From a virus: DNA of 23,504 nucleotides. This document shows positions 18,101-23,496 of the stretch, in pieces. Under the pieces are notes generated by a model. The model had not been told where the DNA came from, made no database searches, and was given only the letters and a program-made list of their open reading frames with translations. A program made the translations under genes and the position numbers. Location: the IMG/VR virus record IMGVR_UViG_3300030060_003790, positions 1 through 23,504 of that record; one strand, given 5' to 3'. Position 1 is the first letter of the stretch. Each line of letters starts with the position of its first letter.

Positions 18101-20269
18101 AGAGGCATTGACTCGCCAGGCACACCAGAGCAGCACAGATTAGTGATCGAGAATGCAGAGCAGTATCTTGATGAAAACGGAAACTCAATCATCAAGGACT
18201 GGTATGACGCTTGGCAGTCCTACAATAGAAACACGATTAAGTTTTTGCGGGATACTGGTGTTTTAACAGAAGAAATGGCTGAGATCTGGGCCGCTAAGTC
18301 AGACTATGTTCCGTTCTACAGACAGGCTATGGGTGAGGATTTAACGAGCATACCGAATATGTTCAACAACCTCACATCTGTATCTACCTTCAAGCCGATA
18401 ACAGGCAGCGAAAAACAACTTAACGTACCGTTGCTTAATGCAGTTGTTATGAATTTAAATGCCGCGATTGATATGGGCATGAAGAACGTTGCCCAGCAGC
18501 GTGTTGTTAGAAACATGGTTCGTTACGGTATGAGTAGCGAGATACCCCAAGGGGAAGCTGTAGACGGTAGACCTACGGTGAGCTTCAGGGTAAACGGAAA
18601 AGATCGTAAATTTACGATAGAAGACCCACTTGTCTATCAATCATTGCAGCCACTCGCCGGAGGCAACGGTTTCGACATACTGGAGACTGTTCTTGGAGCA
18701 CCGGCAAACCTATTAAGGGAGATGGTCACAAGAGATCCTGGGTTTATGCTAGCCAACATGATGCGAGATACGTTATCTGCCTATGTAACGTCTGGCGCTA
18801 ACTTCGTGCCAGTGGCAAGCACCTTAAAAGGTTTCACTGAGGACATGACGGATCTAGAAAGAACCGGCGTTGTCGGTGGCTATGACTACTCCAAAGATCC
18901 AAAAGACATCGGCAAGTATCTTAATAATCTTCTTAAAGAGCGCGGTTTCGTACAAGACACCACACTTGGGGTTGCCAAACCTTTTATCGGGTTGTGGAAC
19001 TTTATGGGTGACGTAACCACCAGATCAGACTTCGCAACTAGAAAGGCGGTGTATGACGATGTGCTCGCTCGCACAGGTGATGAAGCTGAAGCCGTTTTCC
19101 AAGCGAAAGAGGTAATGAACTTCGGTCGCCGTGGAAGTCACCCTGTGATGCGTCTGTTAACAACAGCCATACCTTTCTTGAATGCTAGGCTTCAGGGTTT
19201 GGACTTGCTGTTGAATGCCGCTCGAGGCAAGAGAAACGCCAACAAGAATCTAGATCGCGGTCAGGCGGCACGCTCTTTTATTATGCGCGGCTCCACGATA
19301 GCCGCAGTGACTGCCATGTACTACATGATGGTCAGCGATGATGAGCAGTACAAAGAACAAACAGAAGAGATCAAAGATAATTTCTGGATTGTCCCTGGCC
19401 CTGACGGTGTTGCGTTCAGATACCCAATACCGTTTGAGGTTGGCCTGTTATTCAAAACTATTCCTGAAAGAATACTGAGATACGCGACAGATGACGCGAC
19501 AGCAAGAGAGACCGCTGCTTCTCTAGGCAGAGGGATAGTAAGCACCTTAGAGATCAACCCGTTCGGGGTGCAGGCGGTGGCTCCTGCTATAGAGGTGCTC
19601 GCAAACTACAGTGCATATAGAGGCAGACCTATAACGCCTGTATTTATTGATCAGGGAGACGCACAAGAGTTTCAAGAAACTATCGGCACCAGTGAGTTAG
19701 CAAAGCTCATAGGCCAGACCCTAGGCGTGAGTCCAATCAAGACGGACTATTTGATTCGAGGATACACCGGCACGATAGGCTCTTATCTGTTAGATACCAG
19801 CGATTTGGTTTTGAGAAGTAAGGGACTGCAAGGCGACAATCAAGCAGTGATGCCTGCGATGAGGATCAGAGAATATCCTGTTATCAAAAGGTTCTTCACA
19901 AACGAGTTCGGTGGTGCAGAGAAAGAACGCTTCTACGAAATGAGTAACTACATAAACCGTTTCTACAATAGTTACAATGACCTAGCCAACGCTGGCAGAC
20001 TAGAAGAACTGGAGCGATTTACTGCTGGTAGAGAGAATCTTCTTAGTATGAAGCGTGACGTAGACCGTGTGCGTAGAGATCTGTCTGCTCTCAGAAAAGA
20101 GAGAGAGGCAATCATGCGACAAGACAGAACGCCAGAAGAGAAACAACGCTTAGTTCGTGAGATTAATCTGCGAGAGCGTTATGTATTGGAAGTTGTGCCA
20201 GAGCTATACAAATTAGCTGATCTTCCCACAATCGATGTCGGATCAAGGCTGAGAGCGATAGCCAACTAA
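12155..20269 (+). CDS. Giant polyvalent virion protein (zincin-like HEXXH, ASCH-like and LPD38-like domains)
   Basis: 2704 residues (roughly 300 kDa), one intact frame coupled to the previous gene by TAATG. In order: a short N-terminal LPDGRILQFPDGT module; an Ala/Gly-rich membrane-active-looking segment (about 127-185); two small modules of the form YxVVxSxG...AxAxAxxxN (around 410-450 and 595-650). A zincin-like domain follows, with H933-E-S-V-H937 and a downstream NEEAVAE (985-991) that can supply the third zinc ligand. Then come an ASCH-like domain (about 1105-1225, with DLIVSGQKKYESRD and LRPYVGKRVGIIETG), a conserved helical block (about 1370-1525, with GNYDPLTMDIWWMRMWNR), an LPD38-like region (about 2190-2430, starting TRDPGFMLANMMRDTLSAYV) and a charged C-terminus. 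In polyvalent phage proteins such domains are packaged and injected with the DNA. Here they probably act in ejection and early host takeover; that role is inference. Confidence 0.8.
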   Translation: MIRAKLPDGRILQFPDGTDDAVIQGAVNEVLGVGLEDPFADERTGLGQAGETLKAIPRGFANTFLSAGEGLAELADAATNVVGLEDVIDSGDDNALVAASREGRKAIDEYMGADQAYQDTWLTKFGEGVGSLASFFTPAGALRLAGLAGKPVAALGGMGAAEAVAGGTLAAGAGAGDQAQRIQAARDAGIDVSENQEDLSIVSGGFVGLSELALPATLLKRLNPDALEKLPVGATELLKSALRSGSLEAIQEVSATIAQNAIEKGVYNEQLELLGGNLYDDLTIGGAVGAGADLVVNAIAGRRNKASFDAQLEKEKAKREQNEKNIQARSEALSADLELDQAFQETLRQERENAPTAEEERFRVVRERIGQLPIGEQAPVDETASGIKQLMGIYFPSANSSFSVRSEPVGQDGIKRYQVIDSEGYTYAAPSETQGRAAALASALNKQVEVDSVYNGGDAVIQSSPEMYSDDQKKTLQRYNFAANDPDAQTFTSAAIDSAAETTLDRGFYEGEKLEDVIRDVRAGVRQEARMTASQKINRQRLQDGKTASNNFTLQEAKDVLGDKLVNLTDTRVNGLPETESYRVEDRRKRNATVPNYVVVSSAGEVVRGRKLNPQEKQAYLETGRPKKNMPRIVPFGRNAGEAQAFADKANANTGIGRVDESVYRDKFVSRQFLQNILDAKNITSPIDSPELKYLAERFAGVAPNTNLSQMTEGEFKLFAQKLRSLPKFYDPTRLPVFKFKPYTGYQFKKAVETLQRNPNASTLTIAEESGIADLDLANQVIADAQAQGVTEQTAPVALLPSPAPVDEAALDRFRAAMEREMKGLGLSDVPVNVDYALRSSSRDADGNVVYGIRPRQPGEEVAREDVVGGELGSRTFVRLEEADPEGKAAGLDSQGYFSPDLNRIFLSVDAVKTDPSMTEEQVEAALISTLNHESVHAMRMMDLFKVKEWNLLSKKAKELKKSGNQTYLDWARATYKELNPVQQNEEAVAELVRDQRANPKIVAGKPRALLNRIRQFMVKLKSALDGSGFTSFDSIIQDIGTGRIGARSRDVRTEQLTERKAGKASYAPIGTVRTPTLTTTGAEEEGRLGQPRMADFSRRAAVAPEPVEMGVNVRTDGDTNYADLIVSGQKKYESRDKDSLRPYVGKRVGIIETGSGPAKLVGYATVGEPIEVGETEFNDSRDQHLVPEGSKFDIKPGQSKFLYEMIGPEKLAEPVDVSSTKGIVARNISQINQEEVSRVIEEVPETPFARTAPLSPLGQAASIGMTNTNLLPTQEELKQMKDNTYKPQQKRTLVEAAQFLQDRWQNATGRTEPFEYTPENIDILSDMLATEALVALENDANAIGWYDSKIKSAKAVMQLVEPQIMQSPDTEAVFDFGLAVTSNGQAVVDNFEMATDIFRYHMKNGRFPETTKEFNKGGERNAAMLEAFKFHNEFSKSGQNQAIRDFLDEDFTVRELSAFADEFNAEVGFDAIKVPSAEGADVVVKGSYILGPKIGQGFYQNIRGNYDPLTMDIWWMRMWNRAIGRPFTDGLGDEARVERRNELKTLVKKTGGLPRKLINEVLKGNDQTRTEVYQDPQLFDEFIRDVERRYQRFYKEYKAEKGVNHVKPEIFKKTGTYVKNMAPQLQATPKGVVERAYMREVVDAAKERLRQRNYNISTADFQALMWYPEKQLFRALGVQPGRGSDNDYLDAAEILAEKEGVPRGKVEKALRDADRKRADDDQPSARRQDGVIRPETPTVDRQEEGPAFSRAAPRLESKRIPEGKVKEVVEQNISTAENAPTGFVPKFNPSADPYAQAVAADPERGAVLPPEERAMFSRANAPERPEYVQSAMDNMLIANPKDETPGDTYLNALDQGPIDQLLTRAKQGAIFQYAQIEAYENKFDRDVLASSAAIPALMAADRSNAIAAQAIANGVPVYENGLTKVVDFEHTFTENSDRAGETVKFGGLIDVMGMLFTKEHGSLEEDAQAYAIAKRAQGLSARGIDSPGTPEQHRLVIENAEQYLDENGNSIIKDWYDAWQSYNRNTIKFLRDTGVLTEEMAEIWAAKSDYVPFYRQAMGEDLTSIPNMFNNLTSVSTFKPITGSEKQLNVPLLNAVVMNLNAAIDMGMKNVAQQRVVRNMVRYGMSSEIPQGEAVDGRPTVSFRVNGKDRKFTIEDPLVYQSLQPLAGGNGFDILETVLGAPANLLREMVTRDPGFMLANMMRDTLSAYVTSGANFVPVASTLKGFTEDMTDLERTGVVGGYDYSKDPKDIGKYLNNLLKERGFVQDTTLGVAKPFIGLWNFMGDVTTRSDFATRKAVYDDVLARTGDEAEAVFQAKEVMNFGRRGSHPVMRLLTTAIPFLNARLQGLDLLLNAARGKRNANKNLDRGQAARSFIMRGSTIAAVTAMYYMMVSDDEQYKEQTEEIKDNFWIVPGPDGVAFRYPIPFEVGLLFKTIPERILRYATDDATARETAASLGRGIVSTLEINPFGVQAVAPAIEVLANYSAYRGRPITPVFIDQGDAQEFQETIGTSELAKLIGQTLGVSPIKTDYLIRGYTGTIGSYLLDTSDLVLRSKGLQGDNQAVMPAMRIREYPVIKRFFTNEFGGAEKERFYEMSNYINRFYNSYNDLANAGRLEELERFTAGRENLLSMKRDVDRVRRDLSALRKEREAIMRQDRTPEEKQRLVREINLRERYVLEVVPELYKLADLPTIDVGSRLRAIAN

Positions 20270-20276
20270 TCGTTGG
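20262..20276. other. Inverted repeat at the tail-to-tail gene junction
   Basis: CCAAC (20262-20266) and GTTGG (20272-20276) flank a 5-base loop that contains both stop codons: TAA at 20267-20269 on +, and TAG on - at 20268-20266. The stem is only 5 bp and no T-run follows on either strand. It could be a weak bidirectional termination element or chance. Confidence 0.25.
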
Positions 20277-20451
20277 GATTCCAGCAGCCGACTGTCTCTA
20301 TCCTGTACTCAAGCCCAGTGTAGTCGCATAACCAAGAGCACACGGTGTCGCCATCTTCGTTGGTGTACTGGTCAACCAAACGCCACTGATGGACGTGCGA
20401 GTGCGCCAGCACTGTTGCCACTAATAGAATAATCCACGTCACGATTCGCAT
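20266..20451 (-). CDS. Small secreted cysteine-containing protein
   Basis: 61 residues. It has a short basic start (MRIVTW) and a hydrophobic core (IILLVATV), with a plausible signal peptidase site after VLA at about residue 16. The mature part has three cysteines (C38, C42, C56) in DTVCSWLCDYTG and VGCWNPND. A GAGG lies 7 bases before the ATG. The gene ends the - strand operon and converges on the giant late gene, with the stop codons sharing bases. It resembles small exported Cys proteins I recall from marine phages. A periplasmic or envelope role is likely; the activity is unknown. Confidence 0.65.
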   Translation of the reverse strand: MRIVTWIILLVATVLAHSHVHQWRLVDQYTNEDGDTVCSWLCDYTGLEYRIETVGCWNPND

Positions 20452-20594
20452 TTCTTATCCTCTCGCTCCTTTTTTCTAAACCTCAGATCTGTAATCAGCA
20501 GTGACTCAGAGCCGCATGACGGACACTTCTTCGGGAAATCTTGAAGATAACCTTTACGATTGCAGTCCAAGCATTTCAGGTGCCAGTTATCCAT
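20439..20594 (-). CDS. 51-residue zinc-ribbon protein
   Basis: The frame starts at an ATG complementary to 20592-20594 and stops with TGA at 20439. It has two CxxC knuckles, C8-LD-C11 and C24-PS-C27 (KCPSCGSES), spaced as in a small zinc ribbon, followed by a basic C-terminal tail rich in Lys, Arg and Glu. It overlaps the upstream gene by 8 bases (ATGGATAA) and the downstream gene by 13, matching the compact style of this operon. Phages often encode such mini-ribbons, which may bind nucleic acid or host proteins. No strong Shine-Dalgarno sequence is visible, so translation is probably coupled. Confidence 0.7.
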   Translation of the reverse strand: MDNWHLKCLDCNRKGYLQDFPKKCPSCGSESLLITDLRFRKKEREDKKCES

Positions 20595-20955
20595 TTTCAA
20601 AGTAACTCGGTGTTAGTTCTGGTAGCTCTGTCGCCGGTCGATCTGCGCTCTTGAGTTCTCGCGTTCTGAAAAACCCATCATGCTTTGGATACATCCTCAT
20701 GAAACGACGGGCGTAGAAAGCACGGTAGTTGTTGTTCAGCTTGAACTGACTAATCCCATCGCCGCCTTGATCTTTCTCCCATCGGATACGCTCGAAGATA
20801 GCGTTGACGCTATAGTTCGGGTAACCCTTGCGGATCATCGTAAAGGTGAAATGCACGAACAGTTTCCACACCTCTGGGTGTGCGTTGTGAAACGCCTGGC
20901 ACTGCTCGCGCATCTCATCGTGCCGACTGTCTTGATGGCTAGAAGGGGATATCAT
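20587..20955 (-). CDS. Conserved phage protein of unknown function (early module)
   Basis: 122 residues with the start at 20955 (MISPSSHQDS). Alternative in-frame ATGs at 20967 and 20913 cannot be excluded, because none has a strong Shine-Dalgarno sequence. The core reads MREQCQAFHNAHPEVWKLF, then a hydrophobic helix, YSVNAIFERIRWEKD, FKLNNNYRAFYARRFMRMYP and GFFRTRE. I recall this signature in many phage proteins located near replication and recombination genes, with no experimentally known role. The basic, aromatic-rich helical block could bind nucleic acid; that is a guess. It overlaps the SSB-like gene by 17 bases. Confidence 0.75.
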   Translation of the reverse strand: MISPSSHQDSRHDEMREQCQAFHNAHPEVWKLFVHFTFTMIRKGYPNYSVNAIFERIRWEKDQGGDGISQFKLNNNYRAFYARRFMRMYPKHDGFFRTRELKSADRPATELPELTPSYFENG

Positions 20956-21271
20956 CTTCAAAGTCATCAAAGCCTGTGGGCGCTGGAGGTGGTGGAGGGG
21001 GCGGCGGTGGAGGCGTGGGTGCTGCCTGCTTATCTCTTGGCTTCTCCACTTCCAACTGTAGACCGATATAATCGCCGTTCTCGTTTTGATTCTTCCATCC
21101 GGCAAGCCTGACTTCTACGGTCTCGGCACCAGCTTTGAAGTGCTCCACCAAAAGTCTGCCTTGCGCCGCCGTAATGGTCATTGGCCCCCTCCAGTACGGA
21201 TGCCTAGGGGTTTCCCTTTTGTTGTTGATGAACAAGCCTCCCTTGCTCTTTTCGCTTCCATAATCCGCCAT
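20939..21271 (-). CDS. SSB-like single-stranded DNA-binding protein with DDIPF tail
   Basis: 110 residues from the ATG at 21271, which overlaps the upstream stop (TGATG) and has AAGGAG 7 bases before it. A longer frame reaching 21388 is therefore not the start. Residues 1-80 are small and beta-rich with PYWRGPMTITAAQGRLLVEHF and WKNQNENGDYIGLQLEVEK, compatible with an OB fold. A linker of ten consecutive prolines (87-96) follows. The C-terminus DDFEDDIPF closely matches the acidic tip of bacterial SSB, which recruits host repair and replication proteins. It likely covers ssDNA produced during recombination or replication, next to the annealing protein. The OB fold is inferred; the tail is plain. 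Confidence 0.7.
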   Translation of the reverse strand: MADYGSEKSKGGLFINNKRETPRHPYWRGPMTITAAQGRLLVEHFKAGAETVEVRLAGWKNQNENGDYIGLQLEVEKPRDKQAAPTPPPPPPPPPPAPTGFDDFEDDIPF

Positions 21272-21948
21272 CAATTTGCTCCTTCTTCTATGGCTTTTCT
21301 TTTGGCGGTAAACGCCGCCTTCAGTTCTTCGTACATTTCGGGATAGTGTGATTGCACTGTGGTTATTTCTGCTTGGAAACTGTGCCAATGGCTCTTCAAG
21401 CCATCGATAGTTGTATTGTCCCGCAGATTTTTTATGCAGGTCTTGCAGAAAAACTTCGCTTGTTGCTCAGTCCAATCCAAACTTTCAATCTTTTCTGGCG
21501 CAGGTTCTGATGCTACTGGTTCTGGCTTGCTTTCTGGTTGAGCGTTTACATGAGCAGGTCTAGTTTCTTTGAACTCGTCTGCTTCATCCTCGCTGTACAC
21601 ATCACCGTGCAGTCCGACTAATTTTAGGATCACGCGATCCTTGGCTCGCTTCTCTGCCATCGCAAATGGATAGCTGTTCTTGTTGTTGTAAGGCGCTGCC
21701 TCACCGATGCTCCATTCGGACAGCTCACCCATACGCCCTGTCACCAGCACCACCACCTCTTTCGCTGAGACGTTTGCAGTCAGTATTTGCGGCGCATCGA
21801 ACACTACCTTTCGGTGTGCAGCCACCTTCTCCAGAGCTTTGTGCAACAGGACATAGGTGCCGTGACAATCCCACCCCGCTTGTTGTGGGGTCAGCCCTAT
21901 CTCCTTGAGTACTTCAATCACCTTTTCAGGTACGTTGTTTTTCGCCAT
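21271..21948 (-). CDS. Rad52/Erf-like single-strand annealing protein (recombinase)
   Basis: 225 residues from the ATG at 21948. An in-frame GTG at 21957 overlaps the AGGAG Shine-Dalgarno itself, so the ATG 8 bases downstream is preferred. Residues 1-125 have the plan of Erf/Sak-type annealing proteins: N-terminal helices, strands (VVFDAPQILTANV, EVVVLVTGRMGE) and the hallmark block SYPFAMAEKRAKDRVILKLVG (92-112), followed by an acidic stretch. An Ala/Pro/Glu linker leads to a helical C-terminal region with C168-x-x-C171. It should anneal complementary strands exposed by the exonuclease encoded nearby. The exact superfamily (Erf or Rad52/Sak) needs profile comparison. Confidence 0.7.
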   Translation of the reverse strand: MAKNNVPEKVIEVLKEIGLTPQQAGWDCHGTYVLLHKALEKVAAHRKVVFDAPQILTANVSAKEVVVLVTGRMGELSEWSIGEAAPYNNKNSYPFAMAEKRAKDRVILKLVGLHGDVYSEDEADEFKETRPAHVNAQPESKPEPVASEPAPEKIESLDWTEQQAKFFCKTCIKNLRDNTTIDGLKSHWHSFQAEITTVQSHYPEMYEELKAAFTAKRKAIEEGAN

Positions 21949-21949
21949 G

Positions 21950-22237
21950 TTAGCCACTCCTTTGGCTTGAAAACGGATGCACTAGATAGCCAGACAGGTC
22001 ACACCTAAACTGCTTGGTATTTATCCCATGCTCCTTTTCTATCTGTGATTCTATGAATGTCACTAGCTCTAAAGGTTCCAAAGAATCAAACATCTGGAAC
22101 TCAATCTCCACTATCGGGCCTTTCGCCCAAGTGAATTTCACCTTGCCTGCATGAGGCACCATTTTTAGTTGAGGTATTTGGGTGATACTCCAAATCCCCA
22201 CCATCTTCTCGAAGACAGTTTTGTCGGTTTCGATCAT
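21950..22237 (-). CDS. Small unknown protein between exonuclease and annealing protein
   Basis: 95 residues from the ATG at 22237, which forms ATGA with the exonuclease stop and has AGGAG 5 bases upstream; the frame is open further upstream to 22252, but that start lacks support. The sequence alternates short strands and helices (VKFTWAKGPIVEIEFQMF, LELVTFIESQIEKEHGI) with one cysteine and no TM segment. I do not recognise a family. Its tight placement between the nuclease and the annealing protein suggests an accessory of the recombination module. Confidence 0.65.
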   Translation of the reverse strand: MIETDKTVFEKMVGIWSITQIPQLKMVPHAGKVKFTWAKGPIVEIEFQMFDSLEPLELVTFIESQIEKEHGINTKQFRCDLSGYLVHPFSSQRSG

Positions 22238-23094
22238 TGTTGCTCCTGCCACTGGTCACAAAACTCTGCCACTCGACACCAGTTACCGGCACACCTTGTG
22301 TATTCACCCAGTCTGTGTTCGATATGGTGCTTGTCATCCAGTTCGTTTTGTTCGATGTAAGACTGTGCTTCATCTTGTGAATCGAATACCCGTAACGCAC
22401 GTTTGTTCGTACCCTTCTTGACCGCGTAGGTTGATGGCTTTGTCCATCGCTCCTCGTCGGTGCAATCAGGGAGCCGTTCATCCACAAGGTTGCGGAACTC
22501 AGCATCTTTGTGCAGTCCTATCCTGTGATCCATGAAAGCGTCTTGCTCCTCATCGCTCCACATAGGTATGTCTAATGTGGCGATGGGTGCCTGGGGATAG
22601 TCATTACTTGATTCCGCCTGCCGCCGGTTCCAATCTCTCATTACCGCAATGATGCTTAGCTTCTTGGAACGAACACCCTTGGCATGCCTCATCAGCCATG
22701 CGTAGGCGTTGAGTTGATACTCCCATTCGACCTTTTCGTGGATCACTGCCCACACCGAGGTACATTTGTAATCACTAGGGCCATCTGCATCTTGCAGATC
22801 TATTGCCCCTGAGATCACCCAACCATCGACCTCGACAAACAGCCGCTCTTCACTGACTACATCCTCGCCGGAGTGATCTTCAAAGACCTTATGCACCGCA
22901 GTACCAAGTACACTCCAGAGCTTTTCACTGATGTCTTCTTCCAAAGAATCCCAGTGTCTTTCTCTGAGTATGCGTACTCGAGGCGAGTCAATCAGTTGAG
23001 TTACGGATCTGTGGCTATTCCCACGGGTGTAGTCATCACGGCTCAAAGCCTTGACTATCGGTGCAGCCAGATTGTGGTGGTTCGTTATCTTCAC
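22234..23094 (-). CDS. PD-(D/E)XK exonuclease with probable Fe-S cysteines (Cas4/RecB-like)
   Basis: 286 residues from a GTG at 23094 (MKITNHHNLAAP, the usual beginning of this phage family), overlapping the previous gene. The nuclease core shows H68 in GTAVHKVFE, D99 in GAIDL, D108-Y-K110 as the (D/E)XK element and Q127-L-N-A-Y131. Four cysteines (C211, C268, C273, C279, the last three in CAGNWCRVAEFC) are arranged like the Fe-S cluster ligands of Cas4/AddB nucleases. It probably resects dsDNA ends to give ssDNA for the annealing protein, as lambda Exo does for Beta. Its neighbours support this. Confidence 0.8.
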   Translation of the reverse strand: MKITNHHNLAAPIVKALSRDDYTRGNSHRSVTQLIDSPRVRILRERHWDSLEEDISEKLWSVLGTAVHKVFEDHSGEDVVSEERLFVEVDGWVISGAIDLQDADGPSDYKCTSVWAVIHEKVEWEYQLNAYAWLMRHAKGVRSKKLSIIAVMRDWNRRQAESSNDYPQAPIATLDIPMWSDEEQDAFMDHRIGLHKDAEFRNLVDERLPDCTDEERWTKPSTYAVKKGTNKRALRVFDSQDEAQSYIEQNELDDKHHIEHRLGEYTRCAGNWCRVAEFCDQWQEQQ

Positions 23095-23368
23095 GCATCG
23101 GGCCTTTTTTGCAATATACGCGCACGACCAATTCGTGATCGACGTATTGCTTGCCGATAAAGAACTCTCTTTGCGGCGGATTCTCCGCCTTTACTAGATA
23201 TCGTTTGTAGGCTGATCGGATTGCGTCGGACTTCCGTTTTAAAGAGTCCTCGGTTACGGGGATGTCGTATGCGTCTTTGTAAAACATTTGATCCCACGGT
23301 ATGGTTGGGATTGACTCCCTTGGTTCTCGCAGTTGCATGTCCACGTTCTTTTTGATTTCCAAAGTCAT
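23036..23368 (-). CDS. DUF7303-like conserved phage protein
   Basis: 110 residues from the ATG at 23368 (MTLEIKKNVDM). AGGAG lies only 2 bases upstream. An upstream in-frame ATG at 23386 has no ribosome site. The N-terminal MTLEIKKNV and the following PTIPWDQMF match what I recall of the small DUF7303-type phage family, which is positioned near early genes. A Lys/Arg-rich helix (SLKRKSDAIRSAYKRYLVK) and a strand (HELVVRVYCKKG) complete the fold. The last 59 bases overlap the exonuclease gene. Function unknown; a small nucleic-acid-binding role is conceivable. Confidence 0.6.
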   Translation of the reverse strand: MTLEIKKNVDMQLREPRESIPTIPWDQMFYKDAYDIPVTEDSLKRKSDAIRSAYKRYLVKAENPPQREFFIGKQYVDHELVVRVYCKKGPMREDNEPPQSGCTDSQGFEP

Positions 23369-23444
23369 AGCTCCTATCTCTCTCATTATAGACCGCGAAA
23401 CCGCGATCCTCTTGATCGATCACAAAATCTCCTATCTTGCTCAT
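23091..23444 (-). CDS. Leader-position ORF (MSKIGDFVIDQ...), extent uncertain
   Basis: The ATG at 23444 has a strong AGGAG 6 bases upstream and lies just after a promoter-like sequence, so translation very likely begins here. The first ~30 residues (MSKIGDFVIDQEDRGFAVYN) look like a genuine small early phage protein. The same frame then stays open to 117 residues, but from 23368 on it runs antiphase through the DUF7303-like gene and becomes Arg-rich, as shadow frames do. Either a short gene lost its stop through a sequence change, or two genes truly overlap by almost 280 bases. I am confident in the start, not in the C-terminal part. Confidence 0.45.
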   Translation of the reverse strand: MSKIGDFVIDQEDRGFAVYNERDRSYDFGNQKERGHATARTKGVNPNHTVGSNVLQRRIRHPRNRGLFKTEVRRNPISLQTISSKGGESAAKRVLYRQAIRRSRIGRARILQKRPDA

Positions 23445-23467
23445 CGTTTTCTCCTGTTGGCTTGCGA

Positions 23468-23496
23468 AGTATAACGACCAGCGATACCATGCACAA
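23468..23496 (-). promoter_or_regulatory. Sigma70-like promoter for the recombination operon
   Basis: On the - strand TTGTGC (-35, complementary to 23491-23496) is separated by exactly 17 bases from TATACT (-10, complementary to 23468-23473). The start site would fall near 23460, a few bases upstream of the AGGAG and ATG of the first gene. The -10 matches consensus at 5 of 6 positions and the -35 only at its first three. No operator-like palindrome is obvious. Confidence 0.45.

Noticed and set aside
17714-18195. Two overlapping ~140-aa frames on the - strand
   Set aside because: Both are antisense to the giant protein and lack start signals; they are expected by chance in an 8-kb gene.
22101-22505. 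134-aa frame on the - strand overlapping the exonuclease and the 95-aa gene
   Set aside because: It runs in a different phase through the nuclease Cys motif region, with shadow-type composition and no Shine-Dalgarno sequence.
23385-23390. Perfect TATAAT (- strand) upstream of the DUF7303-like gene
   Set aside because: No -35-like hexamer lies about 17 bases upstream and the stretch is inside a translated frame. The TTGTGC-17-TATACT pair further upstream is a better promoter.
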